From the NCBI RefSeq assembly GCF_011388195.1, contig NZ_CP049990.1, positions 1,550,001 through 1,614,000 of the forward strand: a DNA stretch of 64,000 nucleotides, read 5' to 3'. The DNA comes from Pusillimonas sp. DMV24BSW_D. Lineage in GTDB: Bacteria; Pseudomonadota; Gammaproteobacteria; Burkholderiales; Burkholderiaceae_B. Positions 8,229-17,426 of the stretch are shown piece by piece. Both the position numbers and the translations under genes were made by a program. A model generated the notes under the pieces. That model made no database searches and was not told the DNA's origin. It saw nothing but the letters and a program-made list of their open reading frames with translations. Numbering within the stretch: position 1 is the stretch's first letter; each line of letters starts with the position of its first letter.

Positions 8229-10055
8229 TTAATGGTGTGTCGCGGCACCGGCTCCTTTCGGAACGCGGATTGATTCGACCAATTCCTGAACATGTTGCGG
8301 AGGGGCCGCAGTGGCCGACGACACCAGATAAGCCACAACAAAATTAACCAACGCCCCCACTGCGCCGATCGAAAGTGGCGATATACCAAAGACATAGTTT
8401 GCGGCGGTATCTGGCAGGTTGTTGGTGCCGGGGATGAAGAACCAGCCTTTGTACACAAAGATGTAAATGGCAGTGAACAGCAGGCCGATTAACATACCGG
8501 CAATGGCGCCTTGCTTATTGATGCGTTTCCAGAAGATGCCCATCATGAGTGCAGGGAAGATGGTTGCCGCGGCCAGACCAAAGGCCAGCGCCACCACCTG
8601 CGCGGCGAAGCCCGGGGGGTTAAGCCCCAGCCAGGTTGCCAGGATAATGGCAAAGGTCATGGATATTCGTGCCGCCGTGAGTTCTCCTTTTTCGGTAATG
8701 TCGGGCTTAATGGACCCTTTGATCAAATCGTGAGAGATGGCTGACGAAATAGCAAGCAATAGCCCCGCCGCTGTTGAGAGTGCTGCAGCAAGTGCCCCGG
8801 CTGCCACCAACGCAATCACCCAACCTGGTAGCCCCGCAATTTCCGGATTGGCCAAGACCATGATGTCGTTGTCGATTTTCACCAGTTCGTTGCCTTTCCA
8901 GCCGCGCTCTTGAGCCATTTGCATAATGGGTGAGTCGGCTGGGGCTTTATCGTTGTAGTACTGGATTCGGCCGTCGCCATTTTTGTCTTCCATATTCAGC
9001 AGGCCGGTTGCCTCCCACGTGCGAATCCATGAAAGCTCGGGCTTGGTTTGAATGTCCTCCAGGGAAAGCGCGGGGCCGCTGGTAGCGGTGCTGGTGATGG
9101 CGGCCGGCCACATGGTGGTGGTCAGGTTCAGACGAGCCATTGAGCCTACTGCGGGTGCTACGGTGTAAAGCAAGGCAATGAATACCAACGCCCAGCCTGC
9201 AGAGGAGCGGGCATCCGCCACTTTGGGTACGGTGAAGAAGCGGATAATGACGTGTGGTAAGCCCGCCGTGCCAATCATGAGCGAAAGCGTGAACAGGAAC
9301 ATGTTAAGCCGATTGGGCGTATCTGCCGTATAGGCGGTGAAGCCAAGCTCAGTGACCACCTCATTGAGTTTGGTTAATAGGCTGATATCCCCACCTGAAG
9401 GCGCATACCCACCGATAAAACCCAGTTGGGGAATAACGGTTCCGGTGAGATTCAGTGAGATAAAAAGCGCCGGTACCGTATACGCAATAATGAGCACGAC
9501 ATATTGCGCCACCTGAGTATAGGTAATGCCTTTCATCCCCCCGAATACCGCGTAAATAAATACGATTGCGGCACCGATATAAAGGCCGACATCGGTGGAC
9601 ACCTCTAGGAAACGAGAGAACGTCACCCCAACACCGCGCATTTGTCCGATCACGTAAGTAATGGAAATGACGATAAGGCAGATGACGGCCAGGACACGCG
9701 CCCCGTTTGAATAGAAACGTTCACCAATGAATTCCGGGACAGTGAATTTGCCGAACTTTCGAAGGTAGGGAGCAAGTAGCAGCGCCAGCAACACATAACC
9801 GCCTGTCCACCCCATAAGAAAGGCAGACTGTGTGTAGCCGCCGGTAGGCGCCAGAGCGATGATACCAGCCATGGAAATGAACGAAGCGGCGGACATCCAG
9901 TCGGCCCCTGTAGCCATCCCGTTGAGTACCGGGTGCACTCCCTGGCCGGCTGCGTAGAACTCGGACGTTGAGGCCGCACGTGACCAGAAGGCGATACCGA
10001 TATAAATGGCGAAGGTGACCCCGACAAATATCAGATTAAGGACAAATTGATCCAT
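8229..10055 (-). CDS. Sodium/solute symporter, acetate-permease-like (VC_2705 subfamily)
   Basis: A 608-residue integral membrane protein of the SSS family with about 13 helices. The first helix starts FVLNLIFVGVTFAIYIG, followed by FYAAGQGVHPVLNG and GADWMSAASFISMAG, typical of ActP-like symporters. A long hydrophilic insert (about residues 305-395) carries DKNGDGRIQYYND, an EF-hand-like calcium loop. Start: ATG at 10055 with GGGGA just upstream, 10 bases after the DUF4212 stop; a TTG seven codons earlier is unlikely. The pairing with a DUF4212 small subunit defines a two-gene transporter. Probable substrates are acetate or other short carboxylates; this is a family-level inference only. Confidence 0.9.
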   Translation of the reverse strand: MDQFVLNLIFVGVTFAIYIGIAFWSRAASTSEFYAAGQGVHPVLNGMATGADWMSAASFISMAGIIALAPTGGYTQSAFLMGWTGGYVLLALLLAPYLRKFGKFTVPEFIGERFYSNGARVLAVICLIVISITYVIGQMRGVGVTFSRFLEVSTDVGLYIGAAIVFIYAVFGGMKGITYTQVAQYVVLIIAYTVPALFISLNLTGTVIPQLGFIGGYAPSGGDISLLTKLNEVVTELGFTAYTADTPNRLNMFLFTLSLMIGTAGLPHVIIRFFTVPKVADARSSAGWALVFIALLYTVAPAVGSMARLNLTTTMWPAAITSTATSGPALSLEDIQTKPELSWIRTWEATGLLNMEDKNGDGRIQYYNDKAPADSPIMQMAQERGWKGNELVKIDNDIMVLANPEIAGLPGWVIALVAAGALAAALSTAAGLLLAISSAISHDLIKGSIKPDITEKGELTAARISMTFAIILATWLGLNPPGFAAQVVALAFGLAAATIFPALMMGIFWKRINKQGAIAGMLIGLLFTAIYIFVYKGWFFIPGTNNLPDTAANYVFGISPLSIGAVGALVNFVVAYLVSSATAAPPQHVQELVESIRVPKGAGAATHH

Positions 10056-10065
10056 AGGGTTCCCC

Positions 10066-10323
10066 TTACTCTTCAACGCCGTGTTCGCGATCCAGGGAAT
10101 TCATCAACTTCGCATAAACGAAGATCAGTATGATGAATACGTAGATCGAACCGTTCTGAGCCATCCAGAACCCGAAATCTGCTCCGCCTACCGAGATGCC
10201 CATTAGGGCGGGGCGCAGAATAATGCCAAGACCGAAAGAGCAAATGAACCAGATAATGAGTGAAATCAAGATAATGCGGAGATTTGCCTTCCAATAGGCG
10301 TCAGAGGATGTTTTGTCCACCAT
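10066..10323 (-). CDS. DUF4212 family small membrane subunit of the symporter
   Basis: An 85-residue protein with two membrane helices (about 18-40 and 55-77). The signatures YWKANLRIILISLIIWF, FGFWMAQNGSIYVFIILIFVYA and the end LDREHGVEE are those of DUF4212, always found next to VC_2705-type symporters and presumed a partner subunit. The start was moved to the ATG at 10323, preceded by AAGGAG; the longer frame extends 61 residues into non-conserved leader. It is the first gene of the minus-strand cassette that continues to the exonuclease. Confidence 0.9.
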   Translation of the reverse strand: MVDKTSSDAYWKANLRIILISLIIWFICSFGLGIILRPALMGISVGGADFGFWMAQNGSIYVFIILIFVYAKLMNSLDREHGVEE

Positions 10324-10391
10324 AAATAACTCCTTGTCGTTGTCTCCATGAGGCACACTTATGCCACGTGCGTCTCCCCCTATGAACAGCG

Positions 10392-10452
10392 ACCCGGGCT
10401 TGCACAGGCCGGGTGGCCGTATACGAAACAACCCCGCACTGCGGCGGGGTTG
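10392..10452 (-). promoter_or_regulatory. Two tandem hairpins in the leader of the DUF4212-symporter operon
   Basis: On the transcribed (minus) strand, a perfect 9-bp GC-rich hairpin at 10452-10429 (CAACCCCGC / GCGGGGTTG, 6-base loop) is followed by TTTCG. A second at 10414-10392 (ACCCGG / CCGGGT) comes about 70 bases before the start codon. The layout fits an attenuator or leader control element, but no riboswitch class was recognised. Confidence 0.4.
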
Positions 10453-10820
10453 AAAGTATTCTTTGGTGTAGCAGATGTTCAAGGGCGTGAATCGCGGGGC
10501 TGACAAAACCCCTTGCGGTTAGCGTTACCGCTTGTTTGCAACAGAACAACCTTGCGCAGGTTTGACTTCTGTAAGCCATTACGGCCCTCCCTTGTGGGCG
10601 CATCTTCGGCACGACACATGCCGGGATGCCGGAATCTTGTTATTTGTTATTGCTTCTTATTTGTTTTTTGGATTCTATACCGGTTTATCCGATTTGTATA
10701 AGGTTTCTTGATACTGTGTCAATCGGGATAAAAACGAGCGTGGTTGAAATACGTCGTTAGGTGCTGTACCGGTAAATGTAACGGAGAAACCCAGAAGGCT
10801 TCAGAGTAGGGAAAACAGGG
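10453..10820. other. Intergenic region between symporter operon leader and tRNA-Leu
   Basis: About 370 bases without a credible gene. It must contain the promoter of the DUF4212-symporter operon, but I could not pick a convincing -35/-10 pair or sigma-54 site. The part around 10640-10700 is AT-rich. No repeat or mobile-element end was seen. Confidence 0.5.
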
Positions 10821-10906
10821 TGGTGCGTCCAGCCGGAATCGAACCGGCACGCCCTATGGGCGAGAGATTTTAAGTCTCTTGCGTCTACCAATTCCGCCAT
10901 GGACGC
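10821..10906 (-). tRNA. tRNA-Leu (anticodon UAA)
   Basis: 86 bases including an encoded CCA. The acceptor stem GCGTCCA pairs with TGGACGC, the anticodon arm is GAGA-CTTAAAA-TCTC with anticodon TAA, there is a long variable arm typical of leucine tRNAs, and the T-loop is GGTTCGATTCC. The D-loop contains AATTGGTAGAC. Confidence 0.95.
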
Positions 10907-11065
10907 GAAGCCCCAAATTATGACATAAATTTGCGTGTCTGGCATACAAGGTCAATCAGTACAGATGCAGCGTACATTCTTTTCGCCAAGTTTTCGTTGA
11001 CGGTGTGAGGAGCGCCGCTCTATATTCAATAATCTTTTTCGGACGATGGGCAGGGCAGGAGAACA

Positions 11066-12184
11066 ATGGCTAATTTCGACGCGCCCGTTCGTAAACGGAA
11101 GGGGGCTTTTTCCTCTGCGGTCTTTACCTCCCGGCGTTCGCGGGCGGTTTGGTCGCCACGCTCCCGGGTTTCCACCATCACCTTGGTTTATGCAATGGTG
11201 TCCATCGTCTGGATCTATTTTTCAGATTATGCATTGCTCAGTTTTGCCTTGGATCAGGAAACATTGGCACGTTGGAGTGTTTTCAAAGGGTTGGGGTTTG
11301 TCGCGGTAACGTCGGCATTACTCTTTTGGTTAATGTGGAAGGCGTTTGGTGCGCTGGAGCAGGCTTATGCGGCACTGCGCGAGCTAAATGGATCGCTTGA
11401 GGAGAAGGTGTCCGGTCGTACCCATGAATTGGAAAATGCCCTGAACAGGGCGCGCGATGCAGACCGTTTAAAGTCGGCTTTTCTGGCAACCATGTCACAC
11501 GAATTACGAACGCCGTTGAATTCTATTATTGGGTTTACCGGCATCGTTTTACAGGGTATGGCCGGCCCGCTGACTCCCGAGCAGCAACGCCAGTTAGGCA
11601 TGGTGCGCGGGAGCGCACGACATTTGCTTGACCTAATTAACGATGTGCTCGATTTATCAAAAATTGAGGCGGGCCAACTCCAGGTACGCGCTGAGGCCTT
11701 CAATATTGCCGATTCAGCTCAGAAAGTAGTCGGTTTGGTTCAGCCGCTGGCGGAACAAAAAGGTTTGCGTTTGCAGATGGAAATTGCGCCCGATGTCGGC
11801 AGTATGTATAGCGATCGCCGTAGGGTGGAACAAATTCTTATTAACTTATTAAATAATGCAATTAAATTTACAGACGAAGGCGGCGCTGTTATTCAACTAA
11901 CCTTGGATCCGGCGTTTCATGTAAACGAGAAGGTGCCGCCATGCCAAGCCCTTCGCATTCAGGTTCATGACACCGGCATTGGCATCAGGCCTGAAGATAT
12001 CGGTACGTTGTTTCAGCCTTTTAGTCAGGTCGATAATGGGCTCACGCGGGCGCACGAGGGTACCGGTCTGGGCCTGGCAATATGCTCGCGACTCGTTAAG
12101 TTGCTTGGAGGAACGATTACGGTACGCAGTGTGTGGTCGGAAGGTACCGTTTTCACAGTGACGCTACCGCTGGAGATGTCATGA
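11066..12184 (+). CDS. Membrane sensor histidine kinase
   Basis: A 372-residue kinase. An Arg-rich N-terminus precedes two membrane helices (about 36-54 and 75-92) with only a short loop between, so there is no real periplasmic sensor domain. A coiled coil (about 95-135) leads to the HisKA domain with SHELRTPLNSIIGF (phospho-acceptor His145). The ATPase domain has the N-box NLLNNAIKF, the G1 box HDTGIGI and the G2 box GTGLGLAI, so all catalytic elements are present. The start has GCAGGAG six bases upstream. It overlaps the response regulator gene at ATGA, implying translational coupling. The signal is unknown. Confidence 0.93.
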   Translation: MANFDAPVRKRKGAFSSAVFTSRRSRAVWSPRSRVSTITLVYAMVSIVWIYFSDYALLSFALDQETLARWSVFKGLGFVAVTSALLFWLMWKAFGALEQAYAALRELNGSLEEKVSGRTHELENALNRARDADRLKSAFLATMSHELRTPLNSIIGFTGIVLQGMAGPLTPEQQRQLGMVRGSARHLLDLINDVLDLSKIEAGQLQVRAEAFNIADSAQKVVGLVQPLAEQKGLRLQMEIAPDVGSMYSDRRRVEQILINLLNNAIKFTDEGGAVIQLTLDPAFHVNEKVPPCQALRIQVHDTGIGIRPEDIGTLFQPFSQVDNGLTRAHEGTGLGLAICSRLVKLLGGTITVRSVWSEGTVFTVTLPLEMS

Positions 12185-12597
12185 CCTTATTGCCGTTACA
12201 GATACTGATTATTGAAGATAACGAACAAAACCGGTATTTGCTGACTTTCCTTCTCGAAAAGCGCGGTCATACGGTGCAATCCGCGATTGACGGGGCGTCC
12301 GGGATACGCAAGGCTCAGCAGTGGCGGCCCGATCTTATTTTGCTTGATATTCAGCTCCCGACCATGCATGGTTATGATGTTGCGGCGGAACTTCGTCGCC
12401 ACGCGTCAACGGCTCATATTCCCATTGTGGCGGTCACGTCATATGCAATGCCGGGCGACCGTGAGCGGGCGATTGAGTCTGGTTGTGACGGCTATGTTGA
12501 AAAGCCGATCGACCCGGATACATTTGTAATGCAGGTTGAAGCGTATTGTGACAGCGCGGAATCAGGAGGCCGGCGTGGCTCAGGCTCTGGTTGTTGA
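12181..12597 (+). CDS. Single-domain response regulator
   Basis: A 138-residue receiver domain with no output domain. It has the acidic pair near residues 12-13 (IEDNEQNRY), phospho-acceptor Asp56 in LILLDIQLP, the Thr/Ser switch at AVTSYAM and the conserved Lys in YVEKPID. The start is the ATG at 12181, which overlaps the kinase stop by four bases and has GGAG upstream; the longer frame begins inside the kinase gene. CheY- or DivK-like, it probably relays phosphate between the flanking kinases or acts by protein contact. Confidence 0.9.
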   Translation: MTLLPLQILIIEDNEQNRYLLTFLLEKRGHTVQSAIDGASGIRKAQQWRPDLILLDIQLPTMHGYDVAAELRRHASTAHIPIVAVTSYAMPGDRERAIESGCDGYVEKPIDPDTFVMQVEAYCDSAESGGRRGSGSGC

Positions 12598-14650
12598 CGA
12601 CAAGGAAGAGAATGTTTATTACCTGCGTGCGCTGCTTGAGGCGGTTGGGCATCAGGTGATGGCGGCTCCCAATGGTGCAGTGGCACTTGAAAAGGCGCAG
12701 GCAGCGCCTCCCGATATTGTTATTTCTGATTTGCTGATGCCGCAAATGGACGGCTATGCATTGTTACAAGCCTGGAAAAGCGATCCCCTTTTGCAGGGCA
12801 TTCCATTTATTGTTTATACCGCAACGTATACCGAACCCGAAGATGAAAAGCTGGCTCGTGATCTTGGTTGCGACGAGTTCTTGCTGAAACCCACTGAGCC
12901 CGATGTCTTTTTGTCGGTTATGAATGAAGTGCTTGAGCGTGGATTTGTGACTCGGCCGTCCCATCAGGCGGCATTGGCGCGTTATGAAAATGAGCCCTTA
13001 TTCAAGTTGTATAGCCATACTCTGGTGCGCAAGCTCGAAGAGAAATCAACCGAACTTGAGCGTGTGAATCGGGTGTTACGGCAGGATATAGAAAGGCGGG
13101 AGCGCGCGGAAGCCGCGCTGCGCGAAAGTGAGGAACGCTTTCGCTTGCTTGCCGAAGCAACAACCGACGTGGCTTGGGATTGGGATATCGCCACTAACCG
13201 TTACTGGGTCAGCGCGGGTTGGTTTCCGGTTCTGGGGCATCCTGTGCCCGCCGCCGATCAGTTAGGCTCACTTTGGCAGGCGTTGTTGCATCCTGATGAT
13301 CGTGTTCGGGTACTGGATTCACTTGAGCAAGATTTACAGTCGGATGTGCAGATCCGGTTCGTTAAGTACCGGTTGCGGCATGGTAACGGACATTGGTTGC
13401 ATGTTGATGATCGCTCGCACATTCTTCGAGACGAGAGCGGCAGAGCGAAACGCGTGGTTGGAGGCCTCACCGACAGGACCCGGCAGATTAGGCTGGAAGA
13501 GCAAATACAACGAACACAACGATTGGAGTCGCTTGGTCAGTTAACCGGTGGTGTGGCACACGACTTCAACAATCTTTTAACCGTTATCTTGGGTAATGCT
13601 CAGTTGTTGTCGGAAGAAGTGCAGCGCGACCCACGTTTGATTACGCTGGCGAACATGATTCTGCAGGCAGCTGAAAAAGGGGCGGAACTAACCCGTCATT
13701 TACTTGCAGTCGCCCGCCGTCAACCACTTGAACCAGAGACTTTGAATGTTGAAACAGTAGTGCGTGGCATGTTGCCGCTGCTAAAGAATGTATTGGGTAC
13801 GCGAATTCACATCAATTTTGATTTCCCTGCAGACCTGCCCCCTATTCTTGTCGACGCCGGACAGTTGGATAACGCCCTGTTGAATTTGGCTGTTAACGCT
13901 CGTGATGCGATGGTTGAGGGAGGCAGTTTTAATATTTCAGCCAGCGCAATACAGGTTGATGATGAAAGCAATGAGTTGGAAATGGATTCGAATCTGGCTC
14001 CGGGTCGCTATGTTGTCTTATCGGTGGCCGATACTGGCGCGGGCATTGCCGCAGATGACTTGCCCCATGTATTTGAACCCTTTTTTACAACCAAGGCCGA
14101 AGGGCAGGGCTCGGGTCTTGGATTGGCGATGGTCTTTGGCTTTACGCTTCAGTCGGGAGGTCATGTTAGTGTTGAATCGGAACAAGGGCAGGGGGCGAAA
14201 TTCACCCTCTATTTACCGTGCGCCCAGGGTGACGCAACAACTGGCAAGGCAGCTTCAACCTTAGCTCAAGTTGCGCTAAAAGCCAGGGGAACGGTGATGG
14301 TGGTTGAAGACGATGCCGACGTTCGCGCGTACGTGGAAAGCGCACTGAAATCGGCGGGCTATCATGTTTGCCCGGCTCAAACACCTGAACAGGCGCTTGC
14401 GTTTTTACGCGCGGGGCAAGAGTGTGATTTATTGTTTACCGATATTTTGATGCCCGGCATGAACGGGCGCGAACTGGTTAAACGCGCGCGTGTCTTAAGG
14501 CCTGAGTTGAAAGTTTTGTACACCACGGGTTACGCAGGGCATGACATACATGCTTCGCTGGGTCAGGCCGATCTGGACGACGATGTTTTGCATAAGCCGT
14601 ACCGCCGCGAAAAGCTGGTGGCGGCGGTAGGGTTGGCTATGCGTGGTTAG
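12575..14650 (+). CDS. Hybrid histidine kinase, receiver-PAS-kinase-receiver
   Basis: 691 residues: an N-terminal receiver (Asp52 in ISDLLMPQMDG), a coiled coil (about 150-185), a PAS domain (about 188-307), a HisKA domain with GGVAHDFNNLLTVILGN (His329), an ATPase domain (NLAVNARDAM, ADTGAGI, GSGLGLAM), and a C-terminal receiver (Asp in FTDILMPGMNG). No membrane helix, so cytoplasmic. I chose GTG at 12575 because AGGAGG lies five bases before it; the frame could be extended upstream to a TTG without such a site. It overlaps the response regulator gene by 23 bases, so the three genes form one translationally coupled phosphorelay unit. No DNA-binding output is encoded nearby. Confidence 0.9.
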   Translation: MAQALVVDDKEENVYYLRALLEAVGHQVMAAPNGAVALEKAQAAPPDIVISDLLMPQMDGYALLQAWKSDPLLQGIPFIVYTATYTEPEDEKLARDLGCDEFLLKPTEPDVFLSVMNEVLERGFVTRPSHQAALARYENEPLFKLYSHTLVRKLEEKSTELERVNRVLRQDIERRERAEAALRESEERFRLLAEATTDVAWDWDIATNRYWVSAGWFPVLGHPVPAADQLGSLWQALLHPDDRVRVLDSLEQDLQSDVQIRFVKYRLRHGNGHWLHVDDRSHILRDESGRAKRVVGGLTDRTRQIRLEEQIQRTQRLESLGQLTGGVAHDFNNLLTVILGNAQLLSEEVQRDPRLITLANMILQAAEKGAELTRHLLAVARRQPLEPETLNVETVVRGMLPLLKNVLGTRIHINFDFPADLPPILVDAGQLDNALLNLAVNARDAMVEGGSFNISASAIQVDDESNELEMDSNLAPGRYVVLSVADTGAGIAADDLPHVFEPFFTTKAEGQGSGLGLAMVFGFTLQSGGHVSVESEQGQGAKFTLYLPCAQGDATTGKAASTLAQVALKARGTVMVVEDDADVRAYVESALKSAGYHVCPAQTPEQALAFLRAGQECDLLFTDILMPGMNGRELVKRARVLRPELKVLYTTGYAGHDIHASLGQADLDDDVLHKPYRREKLVAAVGLAMRG

Positions 14651-16248
14651 TTAACCTGCTGCTGTTTGATCCAGTTACCTTGTTGGTAGCGGTCAAGATA
14701 GTTCACGGTAAAGCCCGTTATTGTGCCATTTTCGGTGTGGAATTTAACCGATGAAATAGAGCCGGCGGGTTCATTTTCACTGAATGGCTTCATGGCAAAG
14801 GTATTGCCGTCCCAATGGGTTAAAGGGTAGGTTTGTGGCGTTGGCCCCAAAGCTATTTGCAGTTTGCCCTTGTTTAATTGAATGCGTGCCGGGCCAAAAT
14901 AGTTGTTGTTGAACTGGCCGGTGTATTGATTCAGGGGCAGGGCTGCTTTGGGTTCCGCGGGAGGTGCTTTACCAACTAAATCACCAACAGGGTCGAACAT
15001 GCCCGACAAAACATGATTGTAGCCTGCATACCAGTCACGTCTGACTTCACCGTAAGAGACAAGGTCGATAAACTCCGCTGCAATCGCTTCGGCTGCGCCG
15101 ACCGGGCTGGCATTCGTTAAAACAATAATGCCCAGGTCGGCCGATGGCACGATACGAAAATGGGTGCCTGTGCCCAGCAGGAAAGCGCCTGAATGGTTTA
15201 TCGTCGTGCGTCCATTTGCTTCGATTCCGTAGTCGAAACCAAAGCCGTAGGCGCTGGGGCGCGATATGTCGGTTGCCACTTGGTGGGTAATGGTTTGAAT
15301 GCTCATGGCAGGAACCAGAGATTCTTGTGATGCAATGGTTTTCCCGTCGAGTTTGCCATTGGCCAGCAAAAATTTCAGCCATTGCGACATATCTTTGATG
15401 TTGGATGAAACACCGCCTGCAGGGGCTTGCGCATTGGGGTTGCGTTTGTATAGTGGCTTGAATTCACCCTTGGTTAAAGCATGCAAAGATGCTCGATTCC
15501 GGTGCGCGAGGTAGTCTTCGTGTCTTGCACTTGACGCTGTCATACCCAAAGGCAGGAACAAGTCCTTTTCCAATAACGCTTCGTACGGTTGGCCGGCCGC
15601 CGCGGCAACGGCCTGACCGGCTGTGGTCGTGCCGAAATTAGCGTACGCGTAAGAAGACCTGAACGGGTTCAGGTCAAGCAGGTGTAATTTGCCAAGGATG
15701 TAGTCGCGGTCGTACCCCAAGTCTTCCAGTGCATCACCCGCAGCGAACGGCAGACCGGTACGGTGCGCCATAAAGTCGCCGATGGTTGCGTTTTGAGTGA
15801 CGTAGGCGTCTTTTAGTTGAAACTTGGGTAAATGCTGAACAACGGGGTCGGCCCAGCTTACCCTCCCTTGCGTTATCTGCGTGGCAATAAGAGAGGCCGT
15901 TAATGACTTCGACAAAGAGGCGAGCATGAAGACAGTATCTTCATTCACGGGTTCAGCTTTGCCGACTTCGCGAACGCCAAAACCCTGGCGAAACACAACC
16001 TGGTTGTTGTGCACGACCGCGACGGCCAGCCCAGGTATGCCGCTGCGCTCCATAATGCGTTTAACAATTTTGGGTAATGCAGCAATCGCCTGACCTGGGT
16101 CTGGTTGTGCCAAGGCGATTACATCATCGCTGGGTGACGCCCCCAGGACCAAGTCCAGGGGGGTGGCCATTGCTGGGGCCGCGGCCCCAGCAAAGATGCT
16201 TACAGTTGCAAAAGCGAACGGACGAAAAACGCGACAGAGTTTTTGCAT
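14647..16248 (-). CDS. Exported serine hydrolase of the beta-lactamase / penicillin-binding (class C-like) family
   Basis: A 533-residue protein with a signal peptide (basic MQKLCRVFR, hydrophobic core, cleavage near AMA-TPL). The beta-lactamase fold carries SLSK (catalytic Ser111, Lys114), the Tyr motif YAN in YAYANFG, and HSG in place of KTG. A C-terminal beta-rich domain (last 110 residues) resembles DUF3471. Members are esterases, D-aminopeptidases or amidases; few are true beta-lactamases. The ATG at 16248 lies four bases after the Rieske oxygenase stop, so it is the third gene of that operon. In this context an exported esterase releasing an aromatic acid is plausible but is inference. 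Confidence 0.85.
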   Translation of the reverse strand: MQKLCRVFRPFAFATVSIFAGAAAPAMATPLDLVLGASPSDDVIALAQPDPGQAIAALPKIVKRIMERSGIPGLAVAVVHNNQVVFRQGFGVREVGKAEPVNEDTVFMLASLSKSLTASLIATQITQGRVSWADPVVQHLPKFQLKDAYVTQNATIGDFMAHRTGLPFAAGDALEDLGYDRDYILGKLHLLDLNPFRSSYAYANFGTTTAGQAVAAAAGQPYEALLEKDLFLPLGMTASSARHEDYLAHRNRASLHALTKGEFKPLYKRNPNAQAPAGGVSSNIKDMSQWLKFLLANGKLDGKTIASQESLVPAMSIQTITHQVATDISRPSAYGFGFDYGIEANGRTTINHSGAFLLGTGTHFRIVPSADLGIIVLTNASPVGAAEAIAAEFIDLVSYGEVRRDWYAGYNHVLSGMFDPVGDLVGKAPPAEPKAALPLNQYTGQFNNNYFGPARIQLNKGKLQIALGPTPQTYPLTHWDGNTFAMKPFSENEPAGSISSVKFHTENGTITGFTVNYLDRYQQGNWIKQQQVN

Positions 16249-16252
16249 GCGG

Positions 16253-17341
16253 CTAGGCCTCGGCCGCTTCTGGTTCAGCTTCCTCAAGCAGCGGCAGGGG
16301 CTCCAGTACCGTTTTCGGGTCTTTGGCTTCCTTTTGAATTTGCATATCCAGCATTCTGCGCGCCCTTACGGCAGCTTCGTCCAGTCGGATAGCAACGTTG
16401 GGGATACTTTCTCCCCCCATTTCATCCAGCTGTTTTTGTTGGATTTCAAGAATAACCTTGTCTTCATTAAAGGTGTCGTCAATGGATTTTTTGATGCCCT
16501 GGGTGAGTTTGTCGTCGCCCAGATCAAAGTTGCGGTCAACCGCCCAGAAATAGTGGGTGGATTTTTCCGTTTCGGGGGTGAGCAAGTGCAGAACATGCAT
16601 GACGTGAGCCTGTGAGCGGTCTTTCTCAACAGGGTATACACCCACGTCGGTCATGTTGATGCCCGGCATCAGGTTAATCGCTGTTTGCCAGCGATTGATC
16701 GGGCTACTGCTTTTGAGCACCATTTCGAAGAAAGGGGGAGGATCGATATTCGGCATTTCGCGGTGCGCACGAATGAGGCGATCACCGTTTACCGTCACGT
16801 TAAGAGGGTAGTTGGCGATTGACTCTTCTTCTTCATTGCCGATAGTGCGGGTATGCACATAACTTTCATGACTCAGATCAAGCAAGTTATCGTTCATAAG
16901 ACGAAAGTCGCATTCGAAATGATGGTAACCCAGCGAAGGCGTCCAGCCAGGCGAATCATTCCAGTGAACATCGGGAATCAGGGTGTCGGAGGCCAACTCT
17001 GGATCTCCCATCCAGATCCACACAAAACCGTGGCGCAATACAGTTGGAAAACGTTTGACACAGGCTTTTGCCGGAATTTGGGTTTGCCCTGGAATGGTCG
17101 TGCATGTGCCTTGGGCATTGAACTTCATGCCGTGATAACCGCATTGGAGTTCGTCGCCAATCCGTTTGCCGACCGATAAGGGCATCAGGCGATGAGGGCA
17201 AAGGTCTTGCAAAGCGGTAGTTTCGCCTTCAGACGTGCGATAAATAATGACATTTTCGCCCAGCAACTTACGGTTAATGGTTGTTTCTTCGAGTTCATGC
17301 TCAAAGGCGGCAACATACCAGGTGTTTTTCAGCCAAATCAT
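16253..17341 (-). CDS. Rieske non-haem iron aromatic oxygenase, alpha subunit (vanillate demethylase / phthalate oxygenase type)
   Basis: 362 residues. The N-terminal Rieske [2Fe-2S] domain has Cys48-x-His50 (CPHRLMPL) and Cys67-x2-His70 (CGYHGMKF). The catalytic iron site is DNLLDLSHESYVH with His158 and His163. Length and the WYVAAFEHEL opening fit the VanA-like group of one-component-alpha oxygenases that demethylate methoxybenzoates or hydroxylate rings. An Ala/Glu-rich tail follows. The start ATG at 17341 is preceded by GGAGGAG. No ferredoxin-reductase gene is adjacent, so electrons must come from a partner elsewhere. It sits between a 3-hydroxybenzoate hydroxylase-like gene and the exported hydrolase. 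Confidence 0.92.
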   Translation of the reverse strand: MIWLKNTWYVAAFEHELEETTINRKLLGENVIIYRTSEGETTALQDLCPHRLMPLSVGKRIGDELQCGYHGMKFNAQGTCTTIPGQTQIPAKACVKRFPTVLRHGFVWIWMGDPELASDTLIPDVHWNDSPGWTPSLGYHHFECDFRLMNDNLLDLSHESYVHTRTIGNEEEESIANYPLNVTVNGDRLIRAHREMPNIDPPPFFEMVLKSSSPINRWQTAINLMPGINMTDVGVYPVEKDRSQAHVMHVLHLLTPETEKSTHYFWAVDRNFDLGDDKLTQGIKKSIDDTFNEDKVILEIQQKQLDEMGGESIPNVAIRLDEAAVRARRMLDMQIQKEAKDPKTVLEPLPLLEEAEPEAAEA

Positions 17342-17426
17342 TGTTTGCTCCTCCAACAATTACTTTATTGTTTCATCAAAATGACAGGTTTTTATTGTTC
17401 AGGTCGAACTTGCGTTTCCGGATTTT

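Noticed and set aside
10757-10945. Small frame overlapping tRNA-Leu(UAA)
   Set aside because: It reads MAELVDARDLKS, a well-known false protein produced by translating leucine tRNA genes.
14647-16248. Antibiotic-resistance beta-lactamase
   Set aside because: The C-terminal domain, HSG motif and catabolic neighbours fit the broad esterase/peptidase branch better than AmpC.
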